A stretch of DNA of 64,000 bases from Bradyrhizobium vignae (GTDB lineage Bacteria > Pseudomonadota > Alphaproteobacteria > Rhizobiales > Xanthobacteraceae): the NCBI RefSeq assembly GCF_004114425.1, contig NZ_RDQF01000001.1, positions 1-64,000 of the forward strand, given 5' to 3'. Below are positions 60,742-64,000 of this stretch, in pieces. The translations under genes were made by a program, and so were the position numbers. Under the pieces are notes generated by a model that saw only the letters and a list, made by a program, of their open reading frames with translations, did not search any database and was not told where the DNA came from. Within the stretch, counting starts at the first letter, position 1, and each line of letters starts with the position of its first letter.

Positions 60742-62718
60742 TCAGCCCGCCTCGATCTCCACCACGATCCTGCCCGTGGTCACCTGCTCACCCTCGGTGA
60801 CGTCGATCGCGGCGACGACGCCGTCGATGCCGGCCTTGTGGACGTGCTCCATCTTCATCGCTTCCAGCGTCAACACCGGCTGGCCCGCGGTGACGCGGTC
60901 GCCGGGCTTGACCAGCACGGCGACGACGCGGCCGTTCATGGCCGCGCGGACCTTGCCATCGCCGCCATTGGCTGCGGCCGCCTTCGGCGCGGCGAGGGTG
61001 AGATCGGTGATCGCCAGCGGGATGCCGCGGTGCTGGACGTAGAGGCGATCGCCATCGCGCAGAACTTTTGCGCTGTCCATCACGCCGTCGTGGCGGAAGC
61101 GGATGGAATCGGGATCGAGCTGATCGATCTCGAACCTGTCCTGACGTCCATCGACGACGACACTGTAGCTGCCATCGCGCTCGCGCGTGACTTCGAGCTC
61201 GTATCTCTCGCCGGCGATCTCGATTTTCGCCGGCAGCGGAAAGGTGGCCGCGAGACTCCGCCCGCCCTGCCACAACGGCGCGCGTGGGTTGGTGACGTAG
61301 AGCAGCAGGCCCGCCAGCGCCACGTCGAATGCCGCGTTCGCGCGCGCTGTCAGCAGCTCGTCGCGATGCGCACTGATGAAGGCCGTCGTCGCCTCGCCTT
61401 TGGCGAAGCCGGGATGACGCAGGCAGGACATCAGGAACGCCTGGTTGGTGGTCACGCCAAACGCGGTGAGCTGCTCCAGGCCGACGATCAGCCGCGCCCT
61501 CGCCTCCTCGCGCGTGGCGCCGTGGCTGATCACCTTGGCGATCATGGAATCGTAGAACGGTGGAATCTCCGAGCCCGATTGCAGCGCGTGCTCGACACGG
61601 ATACCGTCGGGCACCTGCCAGCGCGCCATGCGGCCGGACTGCGGCATGAAATCCTGCGCGGCATCTTCCGAGCAGAGGCGGACCTCGATGGCATGGCCTT
61701 CGAAGCGGATGTCCTGCTGCTTCACGGGCAACGGCTCGCCGCGCGCGATGCGCAGCTGCAGTTCGACGAGATCGAGCCGGGTGATCGCCTCGGTCACGGG
61801 ATGCTCGACCTGCAGGCGCGTATTCATCTCCATGAAATAGAACTCGCCGCGTGCATCGAGCAGAAACTCCAGCGTGCCGGCGCCCTCGTAGCGCAACGCC
61901 TTCACCGCGGCGACAGCGACCTCCCCCATCTTCGCGCGCAGCTCGGGCGTGACGGCGGGAGACGGCGCCTCCTCGATCAGCTTCTGGTGGCGACGCTGCA
62001 CCGAGCAGTCGCGCTCGCCGAGATGGATCGCATTGCCGTGGCTGTCGCCGAACACCTGGATCTCGATGTGCCGGGGATTCTGGATGGCGCGTTCGAGGAT
62101 CACGGTGGGATCGCCGAACGCCGCCTTCGCCTCGGAACGCGCACTGCGCAGCGCATCGGGAAACGAGGCCGCATCGGTGACTAGCCGCATGCCGCGGCCG
62201 CCGCCACCCGCGACCGCCTTGATCATCACAGGGAAGCCGATCTTTCCGGCTTCCGCGAGCATGACTTCGTCGCCCTGCTCAGTGCCCTGATAGCCGGGGA
62301 CGATGGGTACGCCGGCCTTCTTCATGATCTCCTTGGCGCCGGCCTTGTTGCCCATCGCCTCGATCGCCTGCGGCGAAGGGCCGATGAAGACGAGGCCGGC
62401 ATCCTTGCAGGCGCGCGCGAACTCCTCGTTCTCGGCGAGGAAGCCGTAGCCGGGGTGAACGGCATCGGCGCCGCTCGCCTTCGCCGCGGCAATGATCGCG
62501 GGGATGTTGAGATAGGATTGCACCGGCAAGGCTTCACCGATGCGCACGGCCTGGTCGGCCTGGTGCACGTGGAGGGCATCGCGATCGGCATCCGAGTGGA
62601 CCGCGACGACGCTCAAGCCCAAGCGCCGCGCACTGCGCATCACGCGCAATGCGATCTCGCCGCGATTGGCGACCAAAACCTTGAAGAACGGGCGGTGCAG
62701 CACTGATCCGTTCCTCAT
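60742..62718 (-). CDS. Acyl-CoA carboxylase alpha subunit (biotin carboxylase plus biotin carrier)
   Basis: 658 aa from ATG 62718, which overlaps the beta-subunit stop by four bases. Biotin carboxylase at 10-455: KVLVANRGEIALRVMR, HPGYGFLAENEEFA, the glycine-rich ATP loop KAVAGGGGRGMR and EMNTRLQVEHPVTE. A linker domain follows, then the carrier domain with LTLEAMKMEHVH; the biotinylated lysine is K622. It carboxylates its own biotin for transfer by the beta subunit. The pair resembles methylcrotonyl-, geranyl- or propionyl-CoA carboxylases; sequence alone does not separate these here. Confidence 0.93.
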   Translation of the reverse strand: MRNGSVLHRPFFKVLVANRGEIALRVMRSARRLGLSVVAVHSDADRDALHVHQADQAVRIGEALPVQSYLNIPAIIAAAKASGADAVHPGYGFLAENEEFARACKDAGLVFIGPSPQAIEAMGNKAGAKEIMKKAGVPIVPGYQGTEQGDEVMLAEAGKIGFPVMIKAVAGGGGRGMRLVTDAASFPDALRSARSEAKAAFGDPTVILERAIQNPRHIEIQVFGDSHGNAIHLGERDCSVQRRHQKLIEEAPSPAVTPELRAKMGEVAVAAVKALRYEGAGTLEFLLDARGEFYFMEMNTRLQVEHPVTEAITRLDLVELQLRIARGEPLPVKQQDIRFEGHAIEVRLCSEDAAQDFMPQSGRMARWQVPDGIRVEHALQSGSEIPPFYDSMIAKVISHGATREEARARLIVGLEQLTAFGVTTNQAFLMSCLRHPGFAKGEATTAFISAHRDELLTARANAAFDVALAGLLLYVTNPRAPLWQGGRSLAATFPLPAKIEIAGERYELEVTRERDGSYSVVVDGRQDRFEIDQLDPDSIRFRHDGVMDSAKVLRDGDRLYVQHRGIPLAITDLTLAAPKAAAANGGDGKVRAAMNGRVVAVLVKPGDRVTAGQPVLTLEAMKMEHVHKAGIDGVVAAIDVTEGEQVTTGRIVVEIEAG

Positions 62719-64000
62719 GGGCGGGCCACCGAGAATTGCATGCGCTGGGGCGTGCGTGCGTCGCCTTCGCGGCAGACCGCGAGCACCTCCGACAATACCG
62801 CGCGGGTATCGCGCGGATCGATCACGCCGTCGTCGAGCACGCGCGCGCTGGTCGAGAACACGTCCATCTGGCCGTCGAACACGCCGATGATCTCGGCCTT
62901 CATGGCGTCGAGCCTGTCCTTTTCGATCGGCTTGCCGCGCCGGGCTGCGGCGGCTTCCGTCACGATCGCCATGGTTTCGGCGGCCTGCTCGCCGCCCATC
63001 ACTGCGGTCTTGGCATTGGGCCAGGAAAAGCAGAAGCGCGGATGGAAACCGCGGCCGCACATGCCGTAATTGCCGGCGCCGAACGAGGCGCCGCAATAGA
63101 TGGTGATCTGCGGCACCGTCGCCGAGGTCACGGCCTGGATCATCTTCGAGCCGTGCTTGATCATGCCGGCTTCTTCATAAGATCTGCCCACCATGTAGCC
63201 GGTGGTGTTGTTGAGATAGAGCAGCGGCGTGCGGGTCTGGCAGCAAGCCTGGATGAAATGCGTCGCCTTGTTGGCACCGGCGGGATCGAGCGGCCCGTTG
63301 TTGGTGATGATGCCGATCGCCTGCCCCTCGATGCGGGCGTGGCCGCAGACCGTAGCCGGGCCATAATTCGGCGCCATCTCGGTGAAATCGGAATCGTCGA
63401 CGATGCGGGCGATCACCTGCTTCATGTCGACCGGCCGCTTGTGGTCCATCGGCATGATGCCGAGCAGCTCGTCCTGATCGTAGCGCGGCGGCTTGAACTC
63501 TGGAGCCGCCCTGCCCGGCCGCTCCCATTCCATCGCCGCCATGATCTCGCGGGCAATGCGCAAGGCATCGCGGTCGTCCTCGGCGAGATAATCGCCGAGG
63601 CCGGAGATTTGCGTATGCATCTCGGCGCCGCCGAGCTCCTCCTCGGTCGCGATCTCGCCGGTCGCGGCTTTCAGCAGCGGTGGCCCGGCAAGGAAGGCGC
63701 GGGTACGGCCACGCACCATGACGATGTAATCGGATAGGCCGGTCTGATAGGCACCGCCCGCGGTGGAGGAGCCGTGCGTGACGGTGACGACCGGCAGCCC
63801 TGCCGCCGACAGCCGTGCCAGATTGCGAAAGATGTTGCCGCCGCGGACAAAATCCTCGACGCGGTAGCGCAGCAGATTGGCGCCGGCACTTTCGACGAGC
63901 TGGACATAAGGCAGCTTGTTCTCCAGCGCGAGCTCCTGCACCCGCAGTGTCTTGTCGAGGCCGTAAGGCTGCAGCGCGCCGGCGTCGATGCCGGAATCAC
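62715..64000 (-). CDS. Acyl-CoA carboxylase beta subunit (carboxyltransferase), partial at window edge
   Basis: The frame is open to the last base, so the gene begins outside the window; the visible part is 427 residues. Codons before the apparent GTG at 63941 read DSGIDAGALQPYGLDKTLR and are clearly protein, so 63941 is not the start. The crotonase-like halves show VTHGSSTAGGAYQTGLSDY, ATVCGHARIEGQAIGIITNN and GASFGAGNYGMCGRGFHPRF. It transfers CO2 from biotin to an acyl-CoA. Overlap with the alpha-subunit gene implies equimolar synthesis. The substrate is likely a methyl-branched or short acyl-CoA. Confidence 0.93.
   Translation of the reverse strand, partial: DSGIDAGALQPYGLDKTLRVQELALENKLPYVQLVESAGANLLRYRVEDFVRGGNIFRNLARLSAAGLPVVTVTHGSSTAGGAYQTGLSDYIVMVRGRTRAFLAGPPLLKAATGEIATEEELGGAEMHTQISGLGDYLAEDDRDALRIAREIMAAMEWERPGRAAPEFKPPRYDQDELLGIMPMDHKRPVDMKQVIARIVDDSDFTEMAPNYGPATVCGHARIEGQAIGIITNNGPLDPAGANKATHFIQACCQTRTPLLYLNNTTGYMVGRSYEEAGMIKHGSKMIQAVTSATVPQITIYCGASFGAGNYGMCGRGFHPRFCFSWPNAKTAVMGGEQAAETMAIVTEAAAARRGKPIEKDRLDAMKAEIIGVFDGQMDVFSTSARVLDDGVIDPRDTRAVLSEVLAVCREGDARTPQRMQFSVARP

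Overview
The window looks like a chromosomal piece of a Bradyrhizobium-type alphaproteobacterium (Nitrobacteraceae). The reasons are the high GC content, the gene repertoire (many solute-binding proteins, a Sox thiosulfate system, paired PimC/PimD-like acyl-CoA dehydrogenases, Dpp-type ABC transporters) and the dense intergenic palindromic repeats of kinds I associate with that group. No rRNA, tRNA, CRISPR or prophage was seen. The only sign of a mobile element is the possible start of a transposase gene at the left edge.

Layout. 1-4785 (minus): a Dpp/Opp-type ABC operon (binding protein, two permeases, one ATPase) behind a clear sigma-54 promoter; its ATPase tail has become repeat DNA and the expected second ATPase is replaced by what looks like a transposase start. 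5162-7532 (minus): an APH-fold kinase-like protein and a UgpB-like binding protein. 7734-13289 (plus): a tightly packed signalling unit of a DctP-type TRAP binding protein without its permease, a membrane histidine kinase, a soluble receiver-kinase hybrid and an OmpR-type regulator. 13634-14590: an ECF sigma factor gene preceded by two palindromes and followed by a strong intrinsic terminator. 14798-19295: CcdA plus thioredoxin, an unknown membrane protein, an L,D-transpeptidase and an orphan amino-acid binding protein. 19492-30147: an acyl-CoA dehydrogenase pair, a CMD-family protein, a VOC protein, two MFS transporters, a prolyl oligopeptidase, an alpha/beta hydrolase and a DUF938 methyltransferase.

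30375-36243 (plus) is a sulfur-oxidation region: soxX, soxY, soxZ, soxA, soxK-like, soxB, a DsrE-family gene that appears frameshifted, and a persulfide dioxygenase fused to rhodanese. soxCD is not in the window. 36332-41053 holds a small charged protein, two MFS transporters and an N-acyl-D-amino-acid deacylase-like amidohydrolase. 41197-45797 is an AttEFGH-like ABC system (ATPase, double-length permease, lipocalin-like AttH) followed by a MAPEG protein. 45950-51805 (minus) carries a LivK-like binding protein and an RND efflux pump with its adaptor. 52116-64000 holds an iron-type alcohol dehydrogenase, an acyl-CoA synthetase, a complete dppABCDF-like operon and a biotin-dependent acyl-CoA carboxylase whose beta subunit runs off the right edge.

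The most noteworthy candidates are the TRAP-binding-protein/two-kinase/OmpR cascade, the palindrome-rich ECF locus with a possible short RNA behind it, the Sox plus persulfide dioxygenase region with its frameshifted DsrE gene, and the AttEFGH-like exporter.
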